From contig CAWBIU010000001.1 of NCBI GenBank assembly GCA_963789015.1, positions 1,302,001 to 1,366,000 on the forward strand: a stretch of 64,000 nucleotides of DNA. The letters run 5' to 3'. This stretch comes from JAOPZW01 sp963789015. Lineage in GTDB: Bacteria > Actinomycetota > Thermoleophilia > Solirubrobacterales > Solirubrobacteraceae. The position numbers and the translations under genes are program-made. A model generated the notes under the pieces. It saw only the letters and a list, made by a program, of their open reading frames with translations, was not told where the DNA came from and did not search any database. The stretch's first letter is position 1. Each line of letters begins with the position of its first letter. Shown here piece by piece: positions 53,128 to 63,219 of the stretch.

Positions 53128-54451
53128 TCAGACAGCGGTCGACGAGAAGGAGTCGCAGTCGGCGGGCTCGCCGCTGCGGAAGCCGCGCAGGAACCAGCTG
53201 CGGCGCTGCTCGGAGGAGCCGTGGGTCCACGATTCGCGGTTCACGCGCCCCGTCGTCGACTTCTGGATGCGGTCGTCGCCGACCGCCGCCGCCGCGCGCA
53301 GCGCCTCGTCGAGATCGCCGCGCTCGAGCAGCCCCCGCTCGTAGGTGGAGTGCCCCCAGACGCCGGCCAGGCAGTCGGCCTGCAGCTCCTGGCGGATCGA
53401 CAGCTCGTTGCGCTCGTCGGGGTTCTCCTGTGACTCCTGCATGACCTGCTGGGTGATGCCGGTCAGCGTCTGGACGTGGTGGCCGATCTCGTGGGCGACG
53501 ACGTAGGCCTCGGCGAAGTCCCCCGGCGCGCGGAAGACGACGGCGAGCTGGCGGAAGAAGCCGACGTCGAGGTACACCGTCTGGTCCAGCGGGCAGTAGA
53601 ACGGCCCGGTCTCGGACGAGGCCAGCCCGCAGCCGCTGGCCACCGCGCGCGAGAAGAGGACGACCTGAGCGGGGTCGTAGCCGCGCCCGGCCTCCTGGAA
53701 CCGGCGCTCCCAGAAGCCCTGGATGTCGGCGACCACGAAGCGCAGGAAGGTCGGCAGGTCGGTGTCGCGGTCGCTCGCACGCTCGACCGGGGACTGCTCC
53801 GTCCGCGCCGGGGCATCCGGGAAGCGGTCGAACGGGTCGTCGTAGGTCGCGAACGCGCCGTCGCCCTGGTCGAGGACGACGGCGAGTCCGAGGGCCAGCG
53901 CCGCGATCGCCGCGGCGAGCAGCGCCGGCGCGGTCTGTGCCCGGCTCACCTTGTCAGGATCGCGGCGCGACTGGGTCGGCGGGCCGCTCGGGGCGGGGGC
54001 GTCGTGCAGGATCCGGGCGGCGCGGTCAGCGGCCTCCTCGTCGACGACGAGCTCGAAGCGGTCGGCCGTCGTCCCCGCCGTGGCGGCGACCTTGCGGCCG
54101 CTGGCTATGTGGGCGAGGGCGCCGAAGATCGCGCCGGCGATGGCGCCGCCGGCGAGGGAGTACAGGACGAGGAGCGCGAGGGCCGGGTTGGGGTCGGTCG
54201 CGAAGATCAGGCCGAAGAACAGGCCGAAGAGGGATCCGATGGCCGCGCCCTGGGCCGCGCCGAGCAGCGTGGCGGTCCCGGTGCTCAGGCGGCCCGTGAT
54301 CTGCTCGACATAGCGCAGATCGCGCCCGACGATGGCCACCCGCTCGACGGGGAAGTCGCGGTCGGCCAGGATGTCGACGGCGCGCTGCGCCTCGGCGTAG
54401 CTTTCGTAGACGGCGATCGTGCGCGCGCGGCATGTGAGCGCCTGTGCTCAT
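53128..54451 (-). CDS. YflT-like stress domain fused to neutral zinc metallopeptidase, frameshifted at N-terminus
   Basis: The N-terminal part (TIAVYESYAEAQRAVDIL, then VAIVGRDLRYVEQITGRL and a glycine-rich membrane hairpin) matches YflT/general stress protein 17M domains. It continues into a transmembrane helix and a YpfJ-type metallopeptidase with the zinc motif VVAHEIGHHVQ (about residue 285) and CPLDQTVYLDVGFF. ATG 54449-54451 has a good ribosome site but is one step out of frame; two bases missing from a GC-run near 54428 would fix it. Otherwise a GTG at 54339 starts a shorter protein. Confidence 0.78.
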
Positions 54452-54520
54452 GGTCGTCCTCGCGGTTGTGGTCGACGGTGCGGTCGGGGTAGGACGTCGC
54501 CGGTTGCGGACAAGCGCGGG

Positions 54521-54871
54521 TCAGCGGAGCGCGTCGAGCATGCCGTGCAGGTGGGCGGCGGCGAGCTCGATGTCGTCGTAGCTGCGCTGGCCGGCGCGGA
54601 CCTCGGCGGCGATCACGCCGCAGCGGTGGATCCTCTGGAAGTCCCCGTAGGGGAACTTCCAGTGGCCCTTGGTCTCCGGCCGGTGCTCGTCGTCGACACC
54701 GAGGTACCAGCGGCCGTACTCGCGGTGGCCGTGCTCCTCGAGGTAGCGGTTCTCGGCTCCTGCCGACGGGCGGTGCTCGCTCCACGCGTCTCGGTCGTCG
54801 AGCACCAGCCGGCGGTCGCCGACGAGCCGCTTGGCGAACTCGTAGGCCGGGCGGTTGAGCTTGACGCTCAC
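54521..54871 (-). CDS. Conserved hypothetical protein
   Basis: 116-residue protein of unknown function. It has many conserved polar and aromatic residues (RDAWSEHRPSAGAENRYLEEHG, YGRWYLGVD, KGHWKFPYGDFQRIHRCGV). I recall similar small proteins across diverse bacteria, but no function. GTG 54869-54871 overlaps the phosphoesterase stop (GTGA), indicating co-expression. Confidence 0.7.
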   Translation of the reverse strand: MSVKLNRPAYEFAKRLVGDRRLVLDDRDAWSEHRPSAGAENRYLEEHGHREYGRWYLGVDDEHRPETKGHWKFPYGDFQRIHRCGVIAAEVRAGQRSYDDIELAAAHLHGMLDALR

Positions 54872-55569
54872 GACGCCGTGGTCGCGGGGATCCGCTCGAG
54901 CTGCGCCTCGCGCGCGTGCAGGTCGACGATCGCGTAGTGGCCGTCGCCCAGCAGCCCGGGCGAGACCACCAGCGTGCGGCCGATGAGCTCGCTGCCGCGC
55001 TCGCCGCCGCACACGACCAGCCGCGGGCGCCAGGTGCCGACGAGCTCGGCCACCGCCTCGCTGCCCGGCGTGCCGCGGCCCTTGTGGGCCGGCTCGGTAT
55101 GGAACAGGAGCACGCTCTGGTGCTCGGGGAACTCGCGCAGGAGCTTCAGCCGGTACTCGGGCTCCCAGCGCGGATACGACAGCGCGCTGAGCTCCTCGCG
55201 CTCGTGGTCGGGGTCGTCGCTGATCTCGCCGCCGAAGCCGGCGACGACGACGTGCTCGCCCGGCGCCAGCGCCGCGGTGCCGTGCACGCCGTGCAGGCGC
55301 GGGAGGACGATCTCGATGTTGTGCGCCTCGCGCAGGTAGGAGGCGATCGGGGCGTCGCCGCGGCCGGGGACCCAGAAGACGGGCCGCTCGGTCGCCGCAA
55401 GCGAGCGGAACGTGCTGCGGTAGGTCTCGCGCCGGTCGGTCCCGGCGCCGAGGTCGCCGATCACGGCGAGGGCCTGGACGTCGTCGCCGGCGGCCTGCAG
55501 CGCGGCGTCCAGCGCGGACGCCGAGTCCCCGGGCCCGGCCACGCAGAGGAGACGGTTCAGGTGCGCCAT
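54868..55569 (-). CDS. Metallophosphoesterase-like protein
   Basis: 233-residue protein with a calcineurin-like layout: an N-terminal LLCVAGPGDSASALDAAL strand, AVIGDLGAG (GD motif), VFWVPGRGDAPI in place of the usual GN[HD] motif, and HTEPAHKGRG and CGGERGSELIG late motifs. The first D-x-H metal motif reads A-G-P-G, so metal binding may be altered. Substrate unknown. ATG 55567-55569 divergent from a universal stress protein. Confidence 0.7.
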   Translation of the reverse strand: MAHLNRLLCVAGPGDSASALDAALQAAGDDVQALAVIGDLGAGTDRRETYRSTFRSLAATERPVFWVPGRGDAPIASYLREAHNIEIVLPRLHGVHGTAALAPGEHVVVAGFGGEISDDPDHEREELSALSYPRWEPEYRLKLLREFPEHQSVLLFHTEPAHKGRGTPGSEAVAELVGTWRPRLVVCGGERGSELIGRTLVVSPGLLGDGHYAIVDLHAREAQLERIPATTAS

Positions 55570-55657
55570 GGCCGGGGAGGTAGGACGCCCGCGCGCGCAG
55601 ACCAGCCTTCGCCGCGCGCCGACCCGTCTGCGGTGACGCGTGCTGGTCCTCCGCCGC

Positions 55658-56164
55658 ATGCGGCCTACTGCGCAGCCCGTGCACTCCGGTCCGCTGATCA
55701 TCGGATTCGACGGCACGCCCGCGTCGCAGGGCGCCATCCGGGAGTCGGCCGCGCTCGTCGGCCGGCGGCCGGCGGTCGTTGCCGTCGTCTGGAAGGCCGG
55801 GCTGGCGTTCGAGCTGATGGAGCTGCCGACGGCCGTCGTCGGCCTGCCTCCCACGCCGATCGACATCCGCACCGCCCTGGACATCGACCGGACGCTCTAC
55901 GAGACCGCCCAACGGCTCGCTGAGCAGGGGGCGCAGGTGGCCCGCGAGCAGGGCCTCGAGGCCGAGCCGCTTGTCGTCGCCGAGGACCCCGACGTGAGCA
56001 TCGCCGAGACGCTCGTGCGCCTCGCGCGCGAGCGCGACAGCCAGGCGATGGTCGTGGGGCCGCACCGCCACGGCCGCGGCCCGCTCGTGCTCGGCAGCAT
56101 CTCGCGCGACGTCGTCCGCCACGCGCCCTGCCCCGTCCTCATGGTCGCCGAAGGGACCGACTGA
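55658..56164 (+). CDS. Universal stress protein domain protein
   Basis: 168-residue UspA-type protein. It starts LIIGFDGTPASQGAIRESAALVG, and the C-terminal ATP-binding region is VVGPHRHGRGPLVLGSISRDVVRHAPCPVLMV (G-2x-G-like and final GSxS). ATG 55658 gives the domain a short leader; a GTG at 55640 is an alternative. DUF2267 follows 1 base later. Confidence 0.88.
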   Translation: MRPTAQPVHSGPLIIGFDGTPASQGAIRESAALVGRRPAVVAVVWKAGLAFELMELPTAVVGLPPTPIDIRTALDIDRTLYETAQRLAEQGAQVAREQGLEAEPLVVAEDPDVSIAETLVRLARERDSQAMVVGPHRHGRGPLVLGSISRDVVRHAPCPVLMVAEGTD

Positions 56165-56165
56165 C

Positions 56166-56948
56166 GTGGACGGCGATCGCTTCTACGCGCTCGTCGCCCA
56201 GGCCGCCGGCGAGGACCGCGACCACGCCGCCCGCGCGACCTCGGCCGTGCTCGCGACCCTCGCCGAGCGGCTGTCGCCCGGCGAGGCGCGCGACCTCGCC
56301 GCGCGGCTGCCGCCCGAGGTCGCGCCGTGGATGGCCACCACCGACCCCGCCCAACGCCTCTCGCTCGAGGAGTTCATCCGCCGCGTGGCCGAGCGCGAGG
56401 GGACCGACCTGCCCACGGCCGAGCGCGACGCGCGCGCCGTCTTCTCGGCGCTCGCGCTCGCCGTCGGCGAGGACGAGTGGCGCGACATGGTGTCGCAGCT
56501 TCCCTCCGAGTACGCCGTGCTCCTCCCTCGCGGCCCGTACGTCGAGGCGTGGCGGGCCGAGCGGCTCATCGGGCGCGTCGCCGAGCGCACCGGGCTCGAC
56601 GAGGAGGCGGCGCGGCGCGCGACCGAGGCGACGCTCGAGGCGCTCGCCGAGCGGATCTCGGGCGGTGAGGTCGAGGACCTGAAGGCTCGCCTGCCCGTCG
56701 AGCTGCACCCGGCGCTCGACCGTGGCGACACCGAGAGCAACCACGCGGCCCGCCGCATGTCGCTCGAGCGCTTCATCGAGCGCATCGCCCAGCGCGAAGG
56801 GCTGCATCCCGCCGACGCGCTCGAGCACGCGCGCGGCGTGCTCGCCACGCTGCGCGAGGCGGTCGGCGACGAGGAGTTCTTCGACGTCACCGTGCAGCTC
56901 CCGCGCGAGTACGACGTCGTCCTCGAGGCGCCCGGGACGAGCCGGTGA
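56166..56948 (+). CDS. DUF2267 protein with duplicated domain
   Basis: 260-residue protein made of two DUF2267 copies (about residues 1-120 and 125-260). Each copy has an ATSAVLATLAERLSPGEARDLAARLP-like half and a FIRRVAEREG...ARAVFSALALAVGEDEW-like half. Family members are often beside stress genes; function unknown. Starts at GTG 56166 immediately after the universal stress gene, an operon arrangement. Confidence 0.9.
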   Translation: MDGDRFYALVAQAAGEDRDHAARATSAVLATLAERLSPGEARDLAARLPPEVAPWMATTDPAQRLSLEEFIRRVAEREGTDLPTAERDARAVFSALALAVGEDEWRDMVSQLPSEYAVLLPRGPYVEAWRAERLIGRVAERTGLDEEAARRATEATLEALAERISGGEVEDLKARLPVELHPALDRGDTESNHAARRMSLERFIERIAQREGLHPADALEHARGVLATLREAVGDEEFFDVTVQLPREYDVVLEAPGTSR

Positions 56949-56949
56949 C

Positions 56950-57353
56950 GCAACCCACCCGCTTTCGCGACCGGTCGCACCGCCCGCGAGCGCCACGGGC
57001 CCGATGAGGTGCTCATCGTCGGCTTCATCACCTACACGGGCACGGTCACGGCGGCGTCCAGCTGGGACGGCCCGGCCGAGCGCCGCCACGTCCGCCGCGC
57101 GCTGCCCGGCAGCTGGGAGGAGCTGTTCCACGAATGGCTTGTCCCCGCCCTCGTGGTCGACGCGCGGACGGTTCCCGGGCGCCGCCTGGAGCGCGCCATC
57201 GGCGTCGTCTACCGTCCCGAGACCAAGCGCATCTCGCACTACTTCTACGCCCGCATCGCCGACCAGTTCGACGCCGTCGTGCACCTCGACGAGACGCAGC
57301 GTCTAGCGCGATGGCCTTCACCGCGCCACGGACAGCGTGGGCGCCGGACCTGA
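56950..57353 (+). pseudogene. C-terminal fragment of an erythromycin-esterase-like protein
   Basis: About 130 codons in one open frame. RERHGPDEVLIVGFITYTGTVTAAS and RRLERAIGVVYRPETKRISHYFYARIADQFDAVVHLDETQ match the end of the erythromycin esterase family, which is normally about three times longer and has its catalytic histidine and glutamates in the missing N-terminal part. No good start is present. It overlaps the next gene by 43 bases. Likely a remnant. Confidence 0.65.
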
Positions 57354-58021
57354 GCATCCGGGTCGGCGACGCGCGGCTGGACGCCGTCCTGCGCATCCCG
57401 CCGGGCGCGCCCGGGATCGTCGTTACCGCTCACGGCAGCGGGAGCGGGCGCCTCGGCCCGCGCAACCTCGTCGTCGCCGACGCGCTCGCCGACGCCGGCC
57501 TGGGCACGGTGCTCATGGACCTCCTGAGCCCCGACGAGGAGGCCGAGGATCGGCGCACTGGCCGCCTGCGCTTCGACATCCCGCTGCTCGCCGAGAGGCT
57601 CATCGGGGCGATCGACTGGCTCTCCGCGGGCGCGGCGGTCGGCGACCTGCCGCCCCGCGCGGGCGAGCTGCCCGTCGGCCTCTACGGCGCCGGCACCGGC
57701 GCCGCGGCCGCGCTCATCGCCGCGGCCGAGCGTCCGGACAGGGTCGCCGCAGTTGTCTCGCGCGGCGGCCGGACCGACTTCGCCCGCGACGTCCTGCCGC
57801 GCCTGCGCGCGGCCACGCTGCTCATCGTCGGCGCCCGCGACCCGGTCGTCCTGCGCCTGAATCGCGAGACGGCGGTCGCGGTCGGTGACTTGGCCCGCCT
57901 GGAGATCGTGCCGGGCGTCGGCCACCTGTACGAGGAGCCCGGCGCGCTCGCCCGCGTCGTCGCGCTCACCCGGGAGTGGTTAGAGACGCACCTGGGCTCG
58001 GCGCGGCGAGCGGCGCGTTGA
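57311..58021 (+). CDS. Alpha/beta hydrolase (dienelactone hydrolase-like), nucleophile replaced
   Basis: 236 residues with a hydrolase fold: IVVTAHGSGSGRLGPRN near the N-terminus, LLIVGARDPVVLRLNRE with the acid residue, and VGHLYEEPG with the His. The nucleophile elbow reads GLYGAGTGAAAAL, where relatives have GASTG, so the catalytic Ser is a Gly. It is probably non-catalytic or has changed function. ATG 57311 begins within the upstream fragment. Confidence 0.8.
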   Translation: MAFTAPRTAWAPDLSIRVGDARLDAVLRIPPGAPGIVVTAHGSGSGRLGPRNLVVADALADAGLGTVLMDLLSPDEEAEDRRTGRLRFDIPLLAERLIGAIDWLSAGAAVGDLPPRAGELPVGLYGAGTGAAAALIAAAERPDRVAAVVSRGGRTDFARDVLPRLRAATLLIVGARDPVVLRLNRETAVAVGDLARLEIVPGVGHLYEEPGALARVVALTREWLETHLGSARRAAR

Positions 58022-58027
58022 GGTTGT

Positions 58028-59591
58028 TCACCGGGCCCGCGCCTCCTCGAGGTCGAGCTCGCGCTCGACCTCGGCCGCGGCCGCCACGCCGATCGCCCCG
58101 TCGGCGCGCAGCTCGGCCAGCGCCGCCCGCTGCGCGGCCACCGCGCCGCGGCGCGCCGCGAGCATGTCGGGCATGCGGTCGCCGTCCTCGAACGTGTCGC
58201 TGCCGAGGAGCGGCTCCAGGAGCTCGAGGCGGCGCTCGTAGAGCGAGCGCAGGCGGGCGATGATCTCCTCGGGCAGCTCGTCGTTCTGCGCGAGCTCCTC
58301 GATGTGCTCGATGGCGGCGTGCAGCAGGTGGGCGCGGGCGCGAGCGTCGCGCTGCGCCCCGGCCTCGCCGGTGCCCACGCCGAGCCACTCGATCACCGGG
58401 CCGAGCGTGAGGCCGGGCAGGACCAGCGTCGCGAGCACGACGATGTACGCGAAGAAGATGATCTCGTCGCGGTCCGGAAACGGCTGCCCGCCCACGCTGG
58501 CCGGCACGGCGAGCGCGGCGGCGAGCGACACGCCGCCGCGCATCCCGCTCCAGCCGAGCACGGTCAGCTCGCGACGCGAGCCCCAGTGGGGGGCGTCGGC
58601 CCCGCCGACCGACGAGAGCGTGGGAAGCAGCGCGGTCCAGACCAGACGCAGCCCCATCACCGTCGCGGCGAGGACGAGGCCGTGCAGAGCGAGGTCGGGC
58701 GCCGGGATCCCGCCCAGCGAGTCGAGGATGTCCGGGAACGACAAGCCGATGAGCAGGAACAGCGTCGAGTTGAGCAGGAAGACGAGCACCTCCCAGAAGA
58801 TGAGCCGCCGCAGACGCGTCCCGCCCGACAGGACGTGCTTCTCGCGTCCGAGCGATCAGGCCCGCGGTGACGGCGGCGAGCACACCCGAGACGCCGATGC
58901 GCTCGGCGGGCACGTAGGCCACGAGCGGCATGAGCAGCGAGACCGTCACCTCGACCTCGGTGACGGTGAGGAGACGGCGCAGCCACCCCGCGAGCCAGGC
59001 GACGACGACGCCGGTGAGGACGCCGCCCAGTGAAATCCAGACGAACTCCGCGATCGCGCCCCCGGCCGAAAGCCCGCCCGCGGCGAAGCCGGCGATGGCG
59101 AGCTTGTATGCGGCCAGCGCGGTCCCGTCGTTGACCAGCGCCTCGCCCTCGATGATCGTCGCCACCCGCTCCGGGACGCCCAGGCGCCGGATCACCGAGG
59201 TGGCCGCCACCGGGTCGGTCGGACCGACGACCGCGCCGAGCACGAACGCCGCGGCCCAGGACATGCCAGCGACCTCGTGGGCGACGACGGCGACGGCGAC
59301 GATCGTGGCGACGACGAGCCCGACGGCGAGAAGCGTGATCTCGCCCGCCACGCGGCGCAGCGCCTGGGTCGAGGCCAGGTACGCCTCCGAGTACAGCAGC
59401 GGCGGCAGGAAAAGGAAGAAGACGACGTCCGGGTCGAGCTGCGGCGCCGCCAGGCCGGGGACGAACCCGAGCACCAGGCCACCGAGCACGAGGACGATCG
59501 GATAGGGGACCCCGAGCCGCCGTGCCACCTCGGCCAGCACGGCGATGGCGGCCAGCAGCCCGATGAGGAGCTCGACGTCGTGATGGTCCAC
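58028..59591 (-). CDS. Na+/H+ antiporter, CPA1/NhaP type, frameshifted
   Basis: About 520 residues if repaired. N-terminal membrane domain: GVPYPIVLVLGGLVLGF, FLFLPPLLYSEAYL, the ion-binding motif VGPTDPVAATSVIRRLGVP (Asp) and EGEALVNDGTALAAY. Near 58850 the frame shifts one step (GCTCGGACGCGAG), after which come FLLNSTLFLLIGL and a cytoplasmic charged tail. GTG 59589-59591 is the start. The tail gene ends next to the alpha/beta hydrolase stop. Likely exports Na+ or K+ in exchange for protons. Confidence 0.85.
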
Positions 59592-60081
59592 CGGGCCGGT
59601 GTACCGCGCCGGAGCCGGTTGCCGATCACCGCGTCCGCCTACCGCGCGCCGCCTTGCTCGGCGGTCCGAGCGGCCTATCCCCACCCTCGTGGCGGGGCAA
59701 CGCCGGTGAGCCACTCGACTCGGCGCGAGGCGAGGCGGCGGCGCGGCTCTGGCCCCTGACTTCAAGCCACTCGAGAGAGCTCGCTTCCTACCGATGCCCC
59801 GCTGGGGCCCCGTCATCTGGGGCCGTTGTCACCCGTTGGGGGCGTTCGCTACCACAGGTGTCACAGGACCGGCGCCGGCCAGGCGGTCGATGCGGCATCT
59901 CGGGTCCGGCCAGAGGCGCATGACCTCCTCCCTCGAGCGGTTCACGGTGACCGCTGCCCTTCGGCGCATGTGGCGGGACCTCCCTGAACGTGGCCTCACC
60001 GGCATGACCGCTCGCGCCCCACCCGGAAACGATGCGCACACTTCATCGTTGCCCGGGCCAGGTGCCCAGGCCGGGTCTGGG
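59592..60081. other. No gene seen
   Basis: 490 bases between the antiporter start and the end of the hybrid kinase gene. Frames are short and composition-driven. It should hold the antiporter promoter. Several short GC palindromes are present but none stands out. Confidence 0.45.
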
Positions 60082-63028
60082 TCAGTGCATGCCCACAGCG
60101 CCTCGGGGCACGTCGACGACGCCGTGGCGCAGCGCGAAGAGCAGCGCCTGCAGCTGCGAGTGCACGTCGAGCTTGGTGAGGATGTTGGCCACGTGGTTGC
60201 GCTGCGTGCGCGGGGAGATGTGCAGGCGCGCCGCCATGTTCCGCCCGTCGACCCCCTCGGCGAGCAGCTGCAGGACCTCGCGCTCGCGCGGGGTGAGCGT
60301 CTGGATCAGGCGCCGCTCGTCCAGCTCGCGCTCGCGCGCCTGGCCGGCGAAGCGCAGCAGGTCGACGACCTCATCGAGCGGCATCACCGTCTCGCCCTCC
60401 TGCAGGCGCCGGACGGTGGCGACGACCTCGTGCAGGTGGGTCGCCTTGCTCAGCACGGCAGCCGCCCCCCTCTCCACCGCCCGCGCCGTCGAGGCACGGT
60501 CGGCGAGGGCGGTGAGGACGAGCGCCTGGGCCTGCGGGCTGACGGCGCGCAGCGCGGGGATCAGGTCCGCGCCGGAGCCGTCGGGCAGCTTGAGGTCGAT
60601 GATGGCGACGTCGACGCCCTCGAGCATCGTCAGCGCCTCGGCCAGCGTGGCGGCCTGGCCGCAGACGGTGAATCCGTTGCTGTCGGCGAACGCCAGCGCC
60701 AGCGCCTCGCGGACCGCCGCGTGGTCGTCGACGAGCAACACGCGCGCACGGTCGCCGGGCGCCCGCAGGTCCCAGACCGGCGCGCGCAGCTCGATCACCG
60801 TCCCGCCGTTCGCCCCCGCCGCGACGATCAGCTCACCGCCCAGCAGCTCGGCGCGCTCCCGCATGCCGAGGACCCCGTGACCCCCCAGGGCGCCGGGCAC
60901 GGGGCCGTCGGCGAAGCCCCGGCCGTCGTCGGTCACGGACGCGACGAGCGTCGCCCCGACCATCGCCACGCGCACGGAGATGCGGTGTGCGACGGCGTGG
61001 CGGCGCGCATTCGTCAGCGCCTCACCGAGCACGCCGAGCACGTGCGTGGCCATGTCACCGGGCAGCCGGTCGGGCAGCTCCTCGATGTGCACCGTCAGCT
61101 CGACGCCGGGCAGCAGGGAGCGGTGGACCGCGACCAGGTCCTCGACCATGACGTCGAAGGGCCCGTCGCGCTCGTGCCCCAGCCGCAGGTCGTGGATCGC
61201 CGCGCGCAGCTGCTCGCCGACCCGCTGCAGCCGGGCGGTCAGGTCCTCGCCCCTTCCGGCGCGGGCGGCTGGGGTGCGGCCCGCGGCGACGAGCGCGGCG
61301 CCGAGCTCCTGCAGCGTCTCCGTGAAGGGCGCGCGCGATGCGGCGGCGCTCGTCGTCGCGCACGTCGCGGACCTGGCGCTCGAGGCCGTCGCGCTCGATC
61401 GCGCTGTACAGCACGTTGGCAATCGCGCGCAGGAAGTTGACCTCCTCGTCGCCGAAGCGACGTCGCTCGCGGGCGAAGACGCCGAGCATGCCGAACGGCT
61501 CGCGGTGCCCGGCGACCATCACCAGTGCGGCGCTGCGCACCCCGTGGTCGGTGAGCAGCTTCGAGACCGGGCCGTCGGCCTCGCGCGCGAGGTCCTCGAC
61601 GACCAGCGCGTCGTCCCTGCGCACAGCATCGGCGAGCGCCGATCCGATGGCCAGGTCACCCGTGCCGACGCTGCCCGGCGCCCACCCGACCCCGGCCCGG
61701 AGCACGAGGCCGCCCTCGCGGACGTCGAACGCGGCCACGGCGGCGAGGCCGGCGTCGAGCGTGCGGGAGGCCGTCGCGGCAGCCTCCTCCATGAGCTGGG
61801 CGGGATCCTTGCCGCGCACGGCGCGCAGGCCCAGATCGGCCACCGCCTCGGCCCGGTGGCCGTGGCGCTCGCGCGCCTTCTCCGCCTCCTTGCGCTCGCT
61901 GACGTCGCGGAAGGACACGGCCAGCCCGTCCGCGGCCGGGTGGACGCGGACCTCGAACCATGGCCCGTGGGGCGGGTACATGTGGTCGAAGCTCAGGGAG
62001 CGCTGGTCGGCGGTCGCTCGCCGCAGAGTCCGCTCGAGCCGGCCGCCGGCCAGGCCCGGGAGCATCTCGAACACGTCGTTGGCGATGAAGTCGGCGGCGA
62101 CCACGCGGCGGCCGAGCAAGTCGCCGAGCACCTGGACCGCCTGTGCGTTCAGGTATGCGAAGCGGAACTCGCCGTCGAGGAAGTAGAAGGCATCGGTGAC
62201 GCCCTCGAGGATCGTGTCGATCCGGCGGCGGTATTCGAGCAGCTCCGCTTCGGCGCGGCGATGCGCGCTGACGTCGCGACCGACTGCGGCCATGGCGATC
62301 GGCTCGCCGGTGATCGGGTCGTCGAGGCGGAAGGCGTCCAGCGACACCGTGATCCGCTCGCCTGTCTCGAAGTGGCGGAGCTCGAGCTCCCAGGCTCCCC
62401 GACCCTGAGCGAGGATCGTCGGCACGACCTCGGTGCGCACGCGGTCGCGGCCCTCCGGCGCGTAGAAGTCCAGCAGGTGGACCTGCAGGACCTGGTCCAT
62501 GCCGCGCAGCCCGACGAGGCGCTGGCCGGCCTCGTTGAGGAACAGCGGGCGACCGTCCACATCGACCATGCCGATCATCATGTCGGCGGAGTGCTCGACG
62601 ATCGCGGACAGGCGCCGGTGCTCGCCTTCGACGCGGTTACGCTCCGTGATGTCGCGTTGGACGCCGAGATAGCCGACGAGCTCGCCCGAGACATCGCGGA
62701 CGGCGGTGGCGGTGGCGGTGACGGCGACGTCGACCGTCGTCCCGTCCTTGCGGCGGGCCGCCAGCTCGAAGCGCACGCTCCCCGTGCGCACGAGGTCGTC
62801 GACGACGTGATCGCGCGCTGGTTCGTCCTCGGACACGATGACCTCTCGCGTGGAGCGGCCCAGCATCTCCTCCGCGGAATAGCCGTACAGCTGCTCGGCC
62901 GCGGGGTTCCACGCCGTCACGCGGAATTCGGGATCGGTGACGACGACGGCATCGGCCATCGCCGAGAGGAGGCTTGCGAGGTCGGGCGGGGCGTCGATGG
63001 CAGTAGCGGTCGCGCTGCGCGGGGGCAT
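60082..63028 (-). CDS. PAS/GAF sensor histidine kinase fused to LuxR-type response regulator, frameshifted
   Basis: About 980 residues if repaired. In order: three PAS domains (with SAMADAVVVTDPEFRVTAWN, VEHSADMMIGMVDVDG and ILEGVTDAFYFLDGE), a GAF domain (about 430-560), a NarX-type kinase core and HATPase (EALTNARRHAVAH, DDGRGFAD), then with no stop a receiver domain (LLVDDHAAVREAL, Asp in AIIDLKLPDGS) and LuxR helix-turn-helix (LTPREREVLQLLAEG). Near 61335 the frame breaks right at the phosphoacceptor box (RRRIARALH / ETLQELGA). Two missing bases would restore the usual LHDETLQ. A kinase, receiver and DNA-binding domain in one chain is unusual. Confidence 0.85.
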
Positions 63029-63219
63029 CGCCGCTCACGTGTCTGCCCGCGCCAGGGCTCCCGTGCCGTCGCGGTCCATTCCTCTGCACTGCCCACAACT
63101 GGGCGCGTTGACGCTCGCGATGTCCGAGGCCGTCGTTGGCACCCGAAAGATGACGCAGATGCCCCATGACAAATGGCGCGCCGACTCGGAGTATCAGTGC
63201 CGTCGAGTGGAGACGAACC

